Shown here one piece after another: positions 40,732 to 50,060 of a stretch of 64,000 nt of DNA (positions within the stretch are counted from its first letter, which is position 1; every line of letters starts with the position of its first letter). Position numbers and translations under genes: made by a program. Where the stretch lies: NCBI GenBank assembly GCA_017469445.1, contig JAFUGK010000001.1, positions 1 to 64,000 of the forward strand, given 5' to 3'. Origin of the DNA: Clostridia bacterium (GTDB lineage: Bacteria; Bacillota; Clostridia; TANB77; CAG-508). The notes beneath the pieces are model-generated. The model was given only the letters and a program-made list of their open reading frames with translations, was not told the DNA's origin and did no database searches.

Positions 40732-41169
40732 TTACATTATTCTCTTTTCCGCAATAACTCTGCTTCTACAGAGATTACGATCATCAAAAAGGGTAATCTC
40801 GTATCCATTGGCTTCGAAAGCATACGCCTTTTCCAAAACCTTATCCTGTGTTCCTTCAAACTCATGAACTTTCAAATATCCATTTTTAGGTGGAGCAATA
40901 TGCAATTTAGCAATTGCATAGTTACCACTTTCGAAAAAGTATGTACTTTGCATTTTTCCCTGCTTTATGAATTCGTATCTCATCCGTGCGAATTCAACCT
41001 GCACATCTTCTTTCTCTCCGAACAATGCCACAACTTTTGTTCCATCATTGTACTTGGTTACTCTGTAGGCTGTTCCCAAGTATGGGCCGCTAGCAAATGC
41101 CACTGCACTACTGAAAATTGCTGCCATTAATAATGCGATTACTGCAAAATTTCTCGATGCCTTCTTCAT
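40732..41169 (-). CDS. Exported unassigned solitary protein with a CGG codon
   Basis: 145 residues with a clear Sec signal (MKKASRNFAVIALLMAAIF, cleavage after AFA) and a small beta-rich mature domain with repeated KVHEF/YEF motifs. I do not recognise it. Own TATAAT promoter, AGGAGG and terminator. Base use is richer in G+C than native genes, and it has one in-frame CGG (F-A-R-M-R). Third of four such genes. Confidence 0.6.
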   Translation of the reverse strand: MKKASRNFAVIALLMAAIFSSAVAFASGPYLGTAYRVTKYNDGTKVVALFGEKEDVQVEFARMRYEFIKQGKMQSTYFFESGNYAIAKLHIAPPKNGYLKVHEFEGTQDKVLEKAYAFEANGYEITLFDDRNLCRSRVIAEKRIM

Positions 41170-41260
41170 AATTGTGTCCTCCTTAAATTTGCAACTTTTT
41201 TCTAAGATTTACCTTAGCAAATATATTATATCACTTTTATGTTAACTTTGCAACATAAAA

Positions 41261-41292
41261 AAAAGCGAGGTCATAATGCTACGACCTCGCTT
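41261..41292 (-). terminator. GC-rich terminator of solitary gene D
   Basis: AAGCGAGGTC and GACCTCGCTT, 10-nt loop, followed on the minus strand by seven T. Confidence 0.85.
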
Positions 41293-41298
41293 AAAGAG

Positions 41299-41571
41299 TT
41301 ACTCTCCTCCAAGAATACTGCCTAATGCATATGTGGTTACCAGGATTACTCCTTCGTTTCCATAATTGTGTTTCTTCGAATATTCATATATTCTCCTCTG
41401 TACTCCTAACATAAAGTTAAAAGTTTCGTCATTATGAAAATTTCGAATCAATTCCTCCAATGCATTTGCATACTCGTTAGTCCGCCAATGTTTCTCACTT
41501 ATTGATTTTGTACTATCAAGAAGTTCATCTAACAGACCATTCACTTTGTTAAAATACTCTTGCTGGCTCAT
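41299..41571 (-). CDS. Unassigned small helical solitary protein with a CGG codon
   Basis: 90 residues, MSQQEYFNKVNGLLDEL, all-helical, ending GSILGGE. Not recognised. ATG 41571 follows AGAGGAGG; the longer frame back to 41655 runs into the HerA-like gene and has no site. One in-frame CGG (H-W-R-T). Richer base composition than neighbours. It lies between the HerA-like gene and solitary gene C. Confidence 0.55.
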   Translation of the reverse strand: MSQQEYFNKVNGLLDELLDSTKSISEKHWRTNEYANALEELIRNFHNDETFNFMLGVQRRIYEYSKKHNYGNEGVILVTTYALGSILGGE

Positions 41572-41655
41572 CTTGTTGCCTCCTCTTTTTCTAAACATAG
41601 ATTTAAATTGTTTACACGGCAAAATTATTTTAACACCATTTTTTAATAATTTCAA

Positions 41656-43221
41656 CTATTTTTTAAATATACTTTTTAATATTTCATTTACTACTTTTCT
41701 TCCTACTGAATTTAATGCAGAGTTTGCTGTACGTTCTGCTTGTTTTCCTACCTTATATTGCCAAGAATTCTTTCTTGCTTTTTCTGCTTCTCTTTCTAAT
41801 TCTTTTTTTATTCGTTCTTCTTCTTTTCTTACTTTTTCTGCCTCTTTCTGTGCTTTAGCTTCTTCCTTTTCTTTCTGTTCCTTCAATTTTTGTTCTTCTT
41901 TTGCTTGTTTTTCTCTTTCTTCTGCTTCTTTTTTACCTTGCAATTCTTCACTTAAAATTTCGAATGCTGAAACCCTATCTATAATTGCATCATATTTTCC
42001 CATAAATTCACTTCTATTTATTATCATCAATCGCATAGAGTCATCTATTGCCCCCATTTGACTTTGTGGTGGTAATACTGTTGCCTTCTCTACTATATTA
42101 GGCTCTCCTTTTTCATTTAAGAAAGATATTATTGCTTCTCCTGTTCCAAGAGCCATTATTGCTTCTTCTGTATTAAATTCAGGATTTGATCTAAAAGAAT
42201 CTGCTACTGCCTTTATTACTTTTTGCTCTGCAGGAGTATATGCTCTTAATGTATGTTGAACTTTGTTTCCCAACTGTGCTAATATTTCCCCTGGTATATC
42301 TTTAGGAGATTGAGAAATAAAATATAAGCCTATTCCCTTCGACCTTATTAATTTTACAATTTGAGTTACTTGTGTAAGCATATAATCTGGTAAATCATTA
42401 AATAATAAATGTGCTTCGTCAAAGAAAAATACTATTTTAGGTTTGTCCAAATCTCCAACCTCTGGCATATTACTATTTAATGCATTCAATATCCATAATA
42501 AGAAACATGCATATAATGTAGGTTGTTTAAATAATTCTACACAATGTAAAATATTTATATTTCCAAGTCCATTTGCATTTACTTTTACAAGGTCTTCCAT
42601 ACTAATTGCTGGCTCACCAAAGAATTTATCTCCACCTTGTTCTTCTATCATTATTAAGCTTCTTTGTATTGCACCAACACTTTGTGAAGCAATATTACCA
42701 TAGCTTACAGTGTATTGTTTACTGTTTTCTGCAACATATTGTAATACTAATCTTAAATCTTTTAAATCTACTAATTCATATCCATTTTCTCTTGCTATTT
42801 TAAATATTATAGCTAAAACACCCTCTTGGGTTTCATTCAATCCAAGCATTCTTGAAAGTATTGTTGGTCCAACACTTTGAATTGTTGTTCTTATTGGATG
42901 TCCTCCTTTTCCAAAGACATCCCAAAATACTGTTGGAAATCCCTTAAATTCAAAATCATTAACACCTAATTTTTCAAGTCTCTCTTTTATTTTTTCATTT
43001 GCTTCCCCTGGTAGTGCTGTTCCTGCTAAATCGCCTTTTACATCTGCCAAAAAAACTGGAACACCTGCTGCTGAAAAGCTTTCTGCCATAACCTTTAATG
43101 TTATAGTTTTACCACTTCCAGATGCACCTGTAATTAATCCATGTCTATTTGCTTTGTCTGTTAGTATAAATAACTCTTTGTTACTATTTTTTCCGATTAA
43201 AATTTTGTTATTAGAATACAT
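41656..43221 (-). CDS. HerA/DUF853-type ATPase
   Basis: 521 residues. Walker A GASGSGKTITLK near residue 35, VFLADVKGDLAG, Walker B FFFDEAHLLF near residue 265, SQSPKDIP and a sensor Arg; then a Lys/Glu-rich coiled-coil tail (about 440-500). DUF853 proteins are DNA-translocase-like ATPases of unknown duty. Starts with ATG and GGGG site. Terminator at 43331 lies before the SSB-like gene, upstream of it. Confidence 0.85.
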   Translation of the reverse strand: MYSNNKILIGKNSNKELFILTDKANRHGLITGASGSGKTITLKVMAESFSAAGVPVFLADVKGDLAGTALPGEANEKIKERLEKLGVNDFEFKGFPTVFWDVFGKGGHPIRTTIQSVGPTILSRMLGLNETQEGVLAIIFKIARENGYELVDLKDLRLVLQYVAENSKQYTVSYGNIASQSVGAIQRSLIMIEEQGGDKFFGEPAISMEDLVKVNANGLGNINILHCVELFKQPTLYACFLLWILNALNSNMPEVGDLDKPKIVFFFDEAHLLFNDLPDYMLTQVTQIVKLIRSKGIGLYFISQSPKDIPGEILAQLGNKVQHTLRAYTPAEQKVIKAVADSFRSNPEFNTEEAIMALGTGEAIISFLNEKGEPNIVEKATVLPPQSQMGAIDDSMRLMIINRSEFMGKYDAIIDRVSAFEILSEELQGKKEAEEREKQAKEEQKLKEQKEKEEAKAQKEAEKVRKEEERIKKELEREAEKARKNSWQYKVGKQAERTANSALNSVGRKVVNEILKSIFKK

Positions 43222-43330
43222 ATCTATATCCCCTTTCTTAGAAATTTAAAACTTACATGATATTTGTATTATATCATATAAGTTTTAAAAAAGAAATATA
43301 ATAGTATATTGTGAATTTTCAAAAAAAAAT

Positions 43331-43366
43331 AGAAATAGGTAAGAAATATTTTTCTTACCCATTTCT
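43331..43366 (-). terminator. Terminator behind the SSB-like gene
   Basis: AGAAATAGGTAAGAAA and its near complement with A and T tracts; on the minus strand it is 33 bp beyond the stop at 43400. Confidence 0.75.
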
Positions 43367-43399
43367 ACAATATCAAAATTTTAGAGAATATATTCAATT

Positions 43400-44098
43400 T
43401 TAAATAGCTTCTTGATTTTCTGTCACTTCTTCAACTGCTTGGCTATCATCATTTTCATTAACAATTTCCATACTGCCTATAGAAACCTCATATGCAACTC
43501 TTTCTTCAACAGTTCCATCTTCATGCTTCTTTTCATATAATCTAGATTGAACTCTACCTACTATTCTTACACATGTTCCAACTTCTATATTTTGGCAATA
43601 TCTTGCATTTCTACCCCATGCTATACATGGAATATAATCTGATTTATTATAAGCTCTATTTACTGCTAATAATATATCTGCAATTTCTCTTTTAAATGGT
43701 GTTTGTCTGTAAATTGGTGCTTTACATATATATCCATTTAAAATAACTTCATTAGATACATTTTGTCTTTCTAATTCTTGTTGTTCTTCAGTAAAATTGT
43801 CTTCTGTAATAATATCTTTAGCAAATACTGTAAGTATTAGTCTATTTTTATTATCTATATATGTATTATATGATCTAAATTGACCTTTTACTACAATTTT
43901 TTCTCCTATCTTTAAATCCTCATTTAACAATCTTTCTGAAATAGTAATTGGTATTATATCTGAAGCTCCACTTAATCTAGGTATTTCCATTTTAAATATA
44001 TAAAATCTCTCCCCATAAACTTCATGACTAAATACTTTATCACTAGTAACCTTTCCCACTAATACAATGTGGTTATTATCTGTATAATTTGTATCCAC
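43400..44098 (-). CDS. Tandem OB-fold, SSB-like protein
   Basis: 232 residues with two OB folds of single-strand-binding type, at about 10-95 (VLVGKVTSDKVF) and 115-215 (VILNGYICKAPIYRQTPFKREIADILLAVNR, then IPCIAWGRNARY). The second carries the typical SSB core. Acidic tail. Probably a DNA-binding accessory distinct from the housekeeping ssb. Confidence 0.75.
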   Translation of the reverse strand: MDTNYTDNNHIVLVGKVTSDKVFSHEVYGERFYIFKMEIPRLSGASDIIPITISERLLNEDLKIGEKIVVKGQFRSYNTYIDNKNRLILTVFAKDIITEDNFTEEQQELERQNVSNEVILNGYICKAPIYRQTPFKREIADILLAVNRAYNKSDYIPCIAWGRNARYCQNIEVGTCVRIVGRVQSRLYEKKHEDGTVEERVAYEVSIGSMEIVNENDDSQAVEEVTENQEAI

Positions 44099-44259
44099 TT
44101 TTCTTCCCCCTTAATTTATTTATCCATTGTAGCTTTATTTTATTGTTCTCCGTTTTTGAGATTTTAAAAATCTCCTCTTGCATTATTATACTACATTTTC
44201 AGAGTTTTGTCTACATAAAATGGCAATTTTTTTTAAAAAAGTAAACTTTTTGAAAATTA

Positions 44260-44751
44260 TTACTTATATAATAGCCTAACAGCATTATTTGCCATTGTAT
44301 TATAAACATCTTTTCCCAAAATATGAGAATATATTTCTTTAGGCTCTATTTTGGTTTTATCCCCTAATTGTATATCTCTTTGTATGCAGAGTAATACTTC
44401 TTCGTCACTAACACTAGATGTTGTTAGTGTCGCATCTAAATTATATCCATATGTTATTATTGTTGCATTTGAGTTATATTGTTCATCTTTATTTGTATAA
44501 ATATCTGAATTTATTATTAAATATTTTGTATTATTTATTATTTGATTTAATATATCTTTCTTGTTTTCTTCTATATTATTTTCTTTATTCATAATTATGC
44601 TATTGAACTTTATATTTTTCATGTTATCTATATTTTCTTCATTTATTATTATTAAATTATGTTTTACATTACAGTTTTTTAGTGTTTTAACAAGTGTCTT
44701 TTTTAAAGTTTCTTCATTTTTAGTAGAAGTAATTATCCCTATAAAAGCCAT
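44260..44751 (-). CDS. Unassigned small protein
   Basis: 163 residues starting MAFIGIITSTKNEETLKK after AAGGAG. Alpha/beta pattern with a GIITS start and LIIIN and YLIIN strands, suggesting a nucleotide-binding-like fold; some resemblance to a Mur-ligase C-terminal domain, not proven. Cotranscribed with the small membrane protein upstream. Confidence 0.5.
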   Translation of the reverse strand: MAFIGIITSTKNEETLKKTLVKTLKNCNVKHNLIIINEENIDNMKNIKFNSIIMNKENNIEENKKDILNQIINNTKYLIINSDIYTNKDEQYNSNATIITYGYNLDATLTTSSVSDEEVLLCIQRDIQLGDKTKIEPKEIYSHILGKDVYNTMANNAVRLLYK

Positions 44752-44810
44752 TTGTTTTCTCCTTGATAATAAATTTATATTATTATCTTTACCTACTAAA
44801 AAAAAATTAT

Positions 44811-44981
44811 TCAATTAACCTTATTTACAATGTTTTCTATTTCATTTTTACTTTGTGTTGTAGATGCTTGTAGTGCAAAATCTTCTGTATTTAAATTTGC
44901 TGCGACAACAAATAAAAGTACAACCGTTGTTACAGCTACTATATATGATAATATTTTTGCTTTATTAAATAAAAACACCAT
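44811..44981 (-). CDS. Small membrane protein
   Basis: 56 residues, beginning MVFLFNKAKILSYIV with one hydrophobic helix (about 11-29) and a polar tail. Strong AGGAGG site ahead of the ATG. Ends 59 bp before the start of the 163-residue protein gene; the two probably form an operon. No known family. Confidence 0.6.
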   Translation of the reverse strand: MVFLFNKAKILSYIVAVTTVVLLFVVAANLNTEDFALQASTTQSKNEIENIVNKVN

Positions 44982-45047
44982 AAAAAACCTCCTGTATAGT
45001 TTATAATATGCTTATTACAGGAGATTTATGAATATTTTACTATTTTC

Positions 45048-46253
45048 TTATTTTAATATTTTTCCATTAATTATTGTTGTTTCTACATTGCTTCCCTTTG
45101 TATTGTATACTATTGAAGCAAATATATCATTTATAGGATTTACAACAGACGTATCTAAATTAAGTATTATTAAATCTGCTTTTTTTCCTTCTGCTATACT
45201 TCCTATTTTATCTTCCATTCTTAAAGCCTTTGCGCCATTAATTGTCGCCATTTTTATAACTTCATAAGCTGGCATTTGTTTTGGGTTTTCATTTACACCT
45301 TTTTGAAGTAATGCAGTAAATTTCATTACTTCAAACATATCTAAACTACTTCCGCTTCCTTGTCCATCTGTTCCTAGTGCTACATTTATCCCTGCTTCTT
45401 GTAAATCATTTATTCTTGCAATTCCACATCCAAGTTTTAAATTACTTACAGGGCAATGTGCAACTGAAATATTTAGTTCTTTCATTTTCTCTATATCTTT
45501 GTCTGTTAATTTCACACAATGTGCTAAAATTGAATTCGTATTTTTAAGATGTTTTTCTAGTACATCTGCCGGATTATTTACATTATAATCTCTTTTTATA
45601 TCTAATACTTCTTGTGAGTTTTCACAAAAATGCATTTGGAAATTTAGATTATACTTATTTGCTAAGTCAATAGCCTTTTTTAAGTATTCTTCGCTACATG
45701 TATATAGCGCATGTGCTCCTACATTTATTGTTACATTTTCGTTTCTTCCAATATCACTATTAATTAATTCTTCTAATTCTTTTAATTTTCTATCGCCTTC
45801 CCCATCTGAATCCATAAGTGTTCTAGTTAATTCTATTCTTACTCCTGAATCTACTGCAGCTTTTATTATATTATTTTGCATAAAATACATATCTACAATT
45901 GTGGTAGTCCCCGTATCTATCATTTCTTTAAAAGATAATATAGATGCATTATATATATCTTCATCTGTTAGCTTTGCTTCTGCTGGCCATATTTTTTGAG
46001 TTAGCCACTCCTGTAATGTATATCCGTCTAAATTTTCTTTAAAAATGCTCATTGGTACGTGTGCATGTGTATTTATAAATCCTGGCATTACTACTTTATT
46101 TGTAGCATCTATTACTTTTTCTACATTCTCATCTATATTCTTTCCTATTTTTTTAATAATATCATTTTCAATAAGTATATCTATTCCTTCTTCATACTTA
46201 TCTCTATTACTATCTACTGAAATTAGATTACAATTTTTTATTAATAATTTCAT
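45048..46253 (-). CDS. Amidohydrolase, MtaD/SAH-deaminase type
   Basis: 401 residues, cytoplasmic metal-dependent deaminase. Metal ligands: GFINTHAHVP near residue 60, MHFCEN near 210, HCVKL near 245 and LGTDGQGSGSSLDMF near 290. The set fits 5-methylthioadenosine/S-adenosylhomocysteine deaminase. Exact substrate is inferred from family. Confidence 0.88.
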   Translation of the reverse strand: MKLLIKNCNLISVDSNRDKYEEGIDILIENDIIKKIGKNIDENVEKVIDATNKVVMPGFINTHAHVPMSIFKENLDGYTLQEWLTQKIWPAEAKLTDEDIYNASILSFKEMIDTGTTTIVDMYFMQNNIIKAAVDSGVRIELTRTLMDSDGEGDRKLKELEELINSDIGRNENVTINVGAHALYTCSEEYLKKAIDLANKYNLNFQMHFCENSQEVLDIKRDYNVNNPADVLEKHLKNTNSILAHCVKLTDKDIEKMKELNISVAHCPVSNLKLGCGIARINDLQEAGINVALGTDGQGSGSSLDMFEVMKFTALLQKGVNENPKQMPAYEVIKMATINGAKALRMEDKIGSIAEGKKADLIILNLDTSVVNPINDIFASIVYNTKGSNVETTIINGKILK

Positions 46254-46411
46254 TTTTATCCCTTCCTTTTGATTGAAAAATAATTATACTATTTTTTACT
46301 ATTTTATCACATTTAAAAAATATTTTACATATAAACTTCAATTTATATTCACATAAAAAACATATATCTTTTATAGAATAAGATTGTACAAAGAAAGGAG
46401 GTAATATATTA

Positions 46412-46469
46412 ATGGAAATACAAATTTAATATTTTATTTTAAGGAGGAATGCCTATCGAAAATTATTAA
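46412..46469 (+). other. Two tiny frames with strong ribosome sites
   Basis: AAAGGAGG precedes ATG 46412 (M-E-I-Q-I stop) and AAGGAGG precedes ATG 46449 (M-P-I-E-N-Y stop). They occupy a 255-bp gap with no larger plus-strand gene. May be a leader or decayed remnant. Confidence 0.3.
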
Positions 46470-46508
46470 AAATTACATAGATTAATATATATGCCCAAAT
46501 AGCTCTGC

Positions 46509-47156
46509 CTATTTGGGCAATTTTACATTATTTTTAGCACATAAATGATTAATTGGACAAACATCACATTTAGGTTTCCTACTATCACATATTTTTCTTC
46601 CATGGTATACAAAAAGATGATTTACGTCTCCAATATATTCTTTTGGAATAATTTTAAGCAAATCTTGTTCTATTTTTTCTGGATCTGTTTTAGAGCTTAA
46701 ACCTATCCTATTTGAAACACGTTTTGCATGTGTATCTACTGCAATTCCAACAGGTTTATTAAAAGCTTCAAGCATTATTACATTTGCACTTTTTCTCCCA
46801 ATACCTGGTAAAGCTATTAATTCTTCCATTGTTGTTGGGACTTCTCCATTAAAATCTGATATTAATTTTTGGCTACATGCTTTAATATTTTTTGCTTTAT
46901 TTTTATAAAAGCCACATGGATGAATTAATTTTTCTAATAGAGTAATATCTATATTTGCAAAATCTTCTGGCTTGTTGTATTTATTAAATATGCTTGGTGT
47001 TGTTTTATTTACTCTTTCGTCTGTGCACTGGGCAGAAAGCATAACAGCAATTACCATTTCAAATGGTGTATTAAAATCCAAACTGCAAGTAGCTTCAGGA
47101 TGTGCTTGTTTTAATGTTTCTATTAATTCTATTATTTGTTTATTATTTAATTTCAT
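46509..47156 (-). CDS. nth: Endonuclease III, base-excision DNA glycosylase
   Basis: 215 residues. Helix-hairpin-helix with LPGIGRKSANVIM (catalytic Lys) near residue 118, catalytic Asp in GIAVDTHAKRVSNR, and the C-X6-C-X2-C-X5-C iron-sulphur cluster (CDSRKPKCDVCPINHLC). Removes oxidised pyrimidines. ATG 47156; the earlier ATG overlaps the ribosome site. Confidence 0.95.
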   Translation of the reverse strand: MKLNNKQIIELIETLKQAHPEATCSLDFNTPFEMVIAVMLSAQCTDERVNKTTPSIFNKYNKPEDFANIDITLLEKLIHPCGFYKNKAKNIKACSQKLISDFNGEVPTTMEELIALPGIGRKSANVIMLEAFNKPVGIAVDTHAKRVSNRIGLSSKTDPEKIEQDLLKIIPKEYIGDVNHLFVYHGRKICDSRKPKCDVCPINHLCAKNNVKLPK

Positions 47157-47224
47157 TACAATCATCCTTTATACACATTTTTATCTTAAATTAATATAAT
47201 AATATTAAGAGGAGGTAATACATT

Positions 47225-47374
47225 ATGTTAGGTTTACTAAAAAAGACCTTAGGTGTATGTTTAATAGGTTTTGGCATTGGAATACTTATGGTTTTATTAC
47301 TTCCAATAACAGGCTGGCTATTTATAATCGGTGTTGCCCTATGTATAGTTGGCATAGCATGGCTTGCATGTTAA
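47225..47374 (+). CDS. Small membrane protein upstream of spoVM
   Basis: 49 residues, almost wholly hydrophobic, two short helices around LPITGW, ending IAWLAC. AGGAGG is seven bases before ATG 47225. It is 22 bp before the spoVM-like gene, so the pair shares a transcript; a role in sporulation is a guess by context. Confidence 0.6.
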   Translation: MLGLLKKTLGVCLIGFGIGILMVLLLPITGWLFIIGVALCIVGIAWLAC

Positions 47375-47396
47375 TAAAAAGGAGTGTGGAATACAA

Positions 47397-47471
47397 GTGA
47401 AAATAGTAGTAAAAAAAGTACCCAAATTTTTGCGAGGATTTGTAAAGTTGATATTTGGTATCAAAGAATAG
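47397..47471 (+). CDS. spoVM: SpoVM-like small sporulation peptide
   Basis: 24 residues: MKIVVKKVPKFLRGFVKLIFGI with a last K-E. B. subtilis SpoVM (26 residues) has the same pattern of K-x-PKFLxG-xV-x-x-x-x-G. It is an amphipathic helix that marks the convex forespore membrane and guides coat assembly. GTG start after GGAG. The CGA in PKFLRG is decoded as Arg, showing CGA is still in use. Confidence 0.8.
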   Translation: MKIVVKKVPKFLRGFVKLIFGIKE

Positions 47472-47503
47472 ATACTAAATACATAGAATTTTCTACTTTT
47501 ACA

Positions 47504-47565
47504 AAAAAGTGGCTTTGCTAAATGTACATGATTAAAAATCTGTGCATATAGCAAAGCCACTTTTT
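47504..47565. terminator. Long bidirectional terminator
   Basis: AAAAAGTGGCTTTGCTA (47504-47520) and TAGCAAAGCCACTTTTT (47549-47565) pair perfectly; stops spoVM and rpmB. Confidence 0.9.
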
Positions 47566-47570
47566 AAGTC

Positions 47571-47768
47571 CTAAGCTCTTTCTACTTTTCCAGAACGTAA
47601 ACACTTAGTACATACATTAATTCTTTTTGGTTCTCCATCAATAATAGCTTTTACTTTTCTTAAATTTGGTTTCCAAGTTCTAGTAGATCTTTTACTAATA
47701 TGAGAACGAGTAATACTTAATTTATTACCGAAATTAACTGATTTATCACAAATTTCACATTTTGCCAT
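47571..47768 (-). CDS. rpmB: 50S ribosomal protein L28
   Basis: 65 residues; starts MAKCEICDKSVNFGNK after AGGAGG, with KRSTRTWKPNLRKVKA in the middle and CTKCLRSGK near the end. Zinc-binding form (CxxC...CxxC). Confidence 0.96.
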   Translation of the reverse strand: MAKCEICDKSVNFGNKLSITRSHISKRSTRTWKPNLRKVKAIIDGEPKRINVCTKCLRSGKVERA

Positions 47769-47888
47769 AATATAAAGCACCTCCTGTTTGTTTTCTAAAT
47801 AAATCGACTATTTAATAGTTTACCATATTTACATTAAAATTTCAAGTCTTATAGCAAAAAAATATTTGTAATTTTTTTGTGTTTTTAA

Positions 47889-47915
47889 TTGACAAAATAT
47901 AAATAAAGCTATAAT
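47889..47915 (+). promoter_or_regulatory. Promoter of the bactofilin-like gene
   Basis: TTGACA (47889-47894) and TATAAT (47910-47915), with 15-bp spacing; a second TATAAT overlaps at 47915-47920 (20-bp spacing). Confidence 0.55.
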
Positions 47916-47955
47916 ATAATTATATTAAATTATATGGAAGGAGAGACAATTAACT

Positions 47956-49251
47956 ATGTCTAAAAAAAGTTTAAAAATTTTACTTGTTTTAGTAACAATT
48001 TTAAGTTTAGTAACATCTTTTAGTTTTGCTACTGAGGTTACATCTGAAACAACAGGAACAGATGAAGCAACAGTTACTACAACTAGCGATGAAGGGGCTT
48101 CTCTAACTACAGAAAATTCTGAAGGAGAAACTTCTGATGATGCTACTATTAATGAAACTGCTGAAGGTGATAATTCAGCTACTGAGGCTAGTACAAATCA
48201 TGATGTATACATATCAGAAGATGAAGTAAAAATTGCTGCAGAAGAAACAATAAATGGTAATGCATTTATAATTGGAAATACTGTAACAATTAACGGTCAA
48301 ATAGGTGGAGACCTTTTTGTTCTTGCAGACACATTAAATTTAGATGGTGGCCAAGTTTATGGAAATGTTTTCACATGTGCAAATACAATTACATTAAATG
48401 GACTAATTTATGATTTGTATGCTGTTTGCAACACACTAAATATTTCTTATGACTGTGTAGCTTATAGAGATATAAAAGCTATCTGTGATACTGCTACAAT
48501 AAACGGTGTTATTGGTAAAGATGTTAATATATCAGCTGGAAAATCTTTAACAATTGAAGATGACTGTGTAATCTATGGTGATTTTAATTATTATGCGCCA
48601 AATCAAGTTGAAACAAAAGAAGATTTAGTTAAAGGAACAAATAATTACCAAGGAGCTCCTATAATTCCTAATTTATCATCTGTAGTTAAAGATTTAAAAG
48701 CAAGTGCACAAAATAAAGACTTTAGCGACTACATTATTGCAGTTTTATCAACAGTTATATTTGCTTTAATAGTTTGGTTTGTAATGTCTAAATTTGCACC
48801 TAAATTCTATGAAAAAGTTACTACTACAACACCTAAGGATTTATTATGGGCTGCACTTATTGGTCTTATAGCATTAATTGCAATTCCATTAATATCTATT
48901 TTATTAATGATAACTTTTGTTGGTGTAACAGTAGGATTATTGCTTTTAACATTATACTTTGTAATTTTATCATTATCATTTGCGACAGTATCAATTGCAC
49001 TTGCAAAAATGTTAGCTAATAAAGTTCCAGCTTTAGCTAAATACAACAATATATTTGCTGTTATAATAGTAGCAATTGTAATTTGGGCATGTGGTTTAAT
49101 TCCATATGTTGGAGCATTAGTTCAACTTGCTACTATACTTTGTGGATTTGGACTTTTCTTAAAATTATTAGTTAGTGGAAAATCTAAAAAAGAAGTAACA
49201 GCTCCAACTCCAGAAGATCCAAAAGACGATAATGAAGAAAAAGCTGAATAA
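47956..49251 (+). CDS. Exported bactofilin-like membrane protein
   Basis: 431 residues: Sec signal ending SFSFA, a Thr/Glu-rich low-complexity stretch (about 25-85), a right-handed beta-helix of polymer-forming (bactofilin) type (about 90-215; repeated NGxIxGD), then four membrane helices (about 260-400) and a charged tail. The beta-helix would lie outside the cell. Function unknown, perhaps envelope organisation. Single gene between promoter 47889 and terminator 49270. Confidence 0.8.
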   Translation: MSKKSLKILLVLVTILSLVTSFSFATEVTSETTGTDEATVTTTSDEGASLTTENSEGETSDDATINETAEGDNSATEASTNHDVYISEDEVKIAAEETINGNAFIIGNTVTINGQIGGDLFVLADTLNLDGGQVYGNVFTCANTITLNGLIYDLYAVCNTLNISYDCVAYRDIKAICDTATINGVIGKDVNISAGKSLTIEDDCVIYGDFNYYAPNQVETKEDLVKGTNNYQGAPIIPNLSSVVKDLKASAQNKDFSDYIIAVLSTVIFALIVWFVMSKFAPKFYEKVTTTTPKDLLWAALIGLIALIAIPLISILLMITFVGVTVGLLLLTLYFVILSLSFATVSIALAKMLANKVPALAKYNNIFAVIIVAIVIWACGLIPYVGALVQLATILCGFGLFLKLLVSGKSKKEVTAPTPEDPKDDNEEKAE

Positions 49252-49269
49252 AATTAATTTTATAGAATA

Positions 49270-49300
49270 AAAAATACACATCAAAAAGATGTGTATTTTT
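49270..49300. terminator. Bidirectional terminator
   Basis: AAAAATACACATC and GATGTGTATTTTT pair over 5 nt, between the bactofilin-like gene and rpe. Confidence 0.88.
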
Positions 49301-49305
49301 TATTC

Positions 49306-49963
49306 TTATTTTTTTAATTCTTTAATAGTTTCTTTGTAATCTTCTGCATTAATTATTGCACTACCAACAACAGCAATATCTATTCCTGCTTCTTTTAATT
49401 CTGTTATAGTACTTTCGTTTATACCCCCATCTGCCTCAATGTAAATATCTATATCTTTCTCTGTTATATATTTTTTTAATTCTTTTACTTTTTCTATTGT
49501 CTCTGGAATTAATTCTTGTCCACCCTTTCCGTGGCTCTACTGTCATTACTAAAACCATATGTATTAATTTTAAAAATTCATATATTTCTTCTACATTAGT
49601 ATTAGGTTTTATTGCTAAGCCACATTTTATTCCGTTTTCTTTAACTTTAGATATTGCTTCTATTAGTTTTTCTTTTGGCTGTGCTTCATAATGTATTGTA
49701 ATAAAAGATGGCCTAAGTGGGATATATTCTTCAATGTACTTATCTATATCTTCTACCATTAAATGTACATCTAATGGTAAACTAGATATTTGTTTTATAT
49801 TCTCTGCATATTCATGCATTCTTAAAGTTGTATCTTGCTCAACAAATTTTCCATCCATCACATCTATATGAAAATAATCTGTTTTTGCTGTTTCTAAATT
49901 ATAAAATTTTTTTATAGATTCATCTTCTTTAACAGATAAAACTGATGTTGAAATTTCTATCAT
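49306..49963 (-). CDS. rpe: Ribulose-phosphate 3-epimerase, needs +1 frameshift
   Basis: Pentose phosphate enzyme, TIM barrel, 218 residues after the shift. Visible: ISTSVLSV start, HIDVMDGKFVEQ (metal Asp), DVHLMVEDI, and VMTVEP. In zero frame the barrel ends abnormally; skipping G49531 gives VEPGKGGQELIPETIEKV, then DIYIEADGGIN and VVGSAII, the family sequence. Start is ATG 49963 after AAAGGAG. The earlier open frame overlaps the intergenic repeat and is not coding. Downstream of prkC-stp as in B. subtilis (prkC-rsgA-rpe), but rsgA is not here. Confidence 0.92.
49528..49534 (-). other. Recoding site: CCA C GGA in rpe
   Basis: Zero frame CCA CGG AAA; skipping the C (plus G49531) gives CCA GGA AAG (Pro-Gly-Lys), the EPGxGGQ motif of the family. 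Confidence 0.88.
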
Positions 49964-49984
49964 ATTATTCTCCTTTCTAATGAC

Positions 49985-50060
49985 AGGGGACGCATCTTTC
50001 CCTTTTGTCATTCCTCTAGCGTCAAGATACATCCCCTACCCTTATGTTCTGGTAATGTCA
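49985..50060. repeat. GGGGAC-type intergenic element, member 3
   Basis: Minus strand: TGACATTACCAGAACATAAG, GGGGATGTATCTTGACGC, GGGAAAGATGCGTCCCC; same block order as members at 19881 and 35635. Lies just upstream of rpe. Confidence 0.65.
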
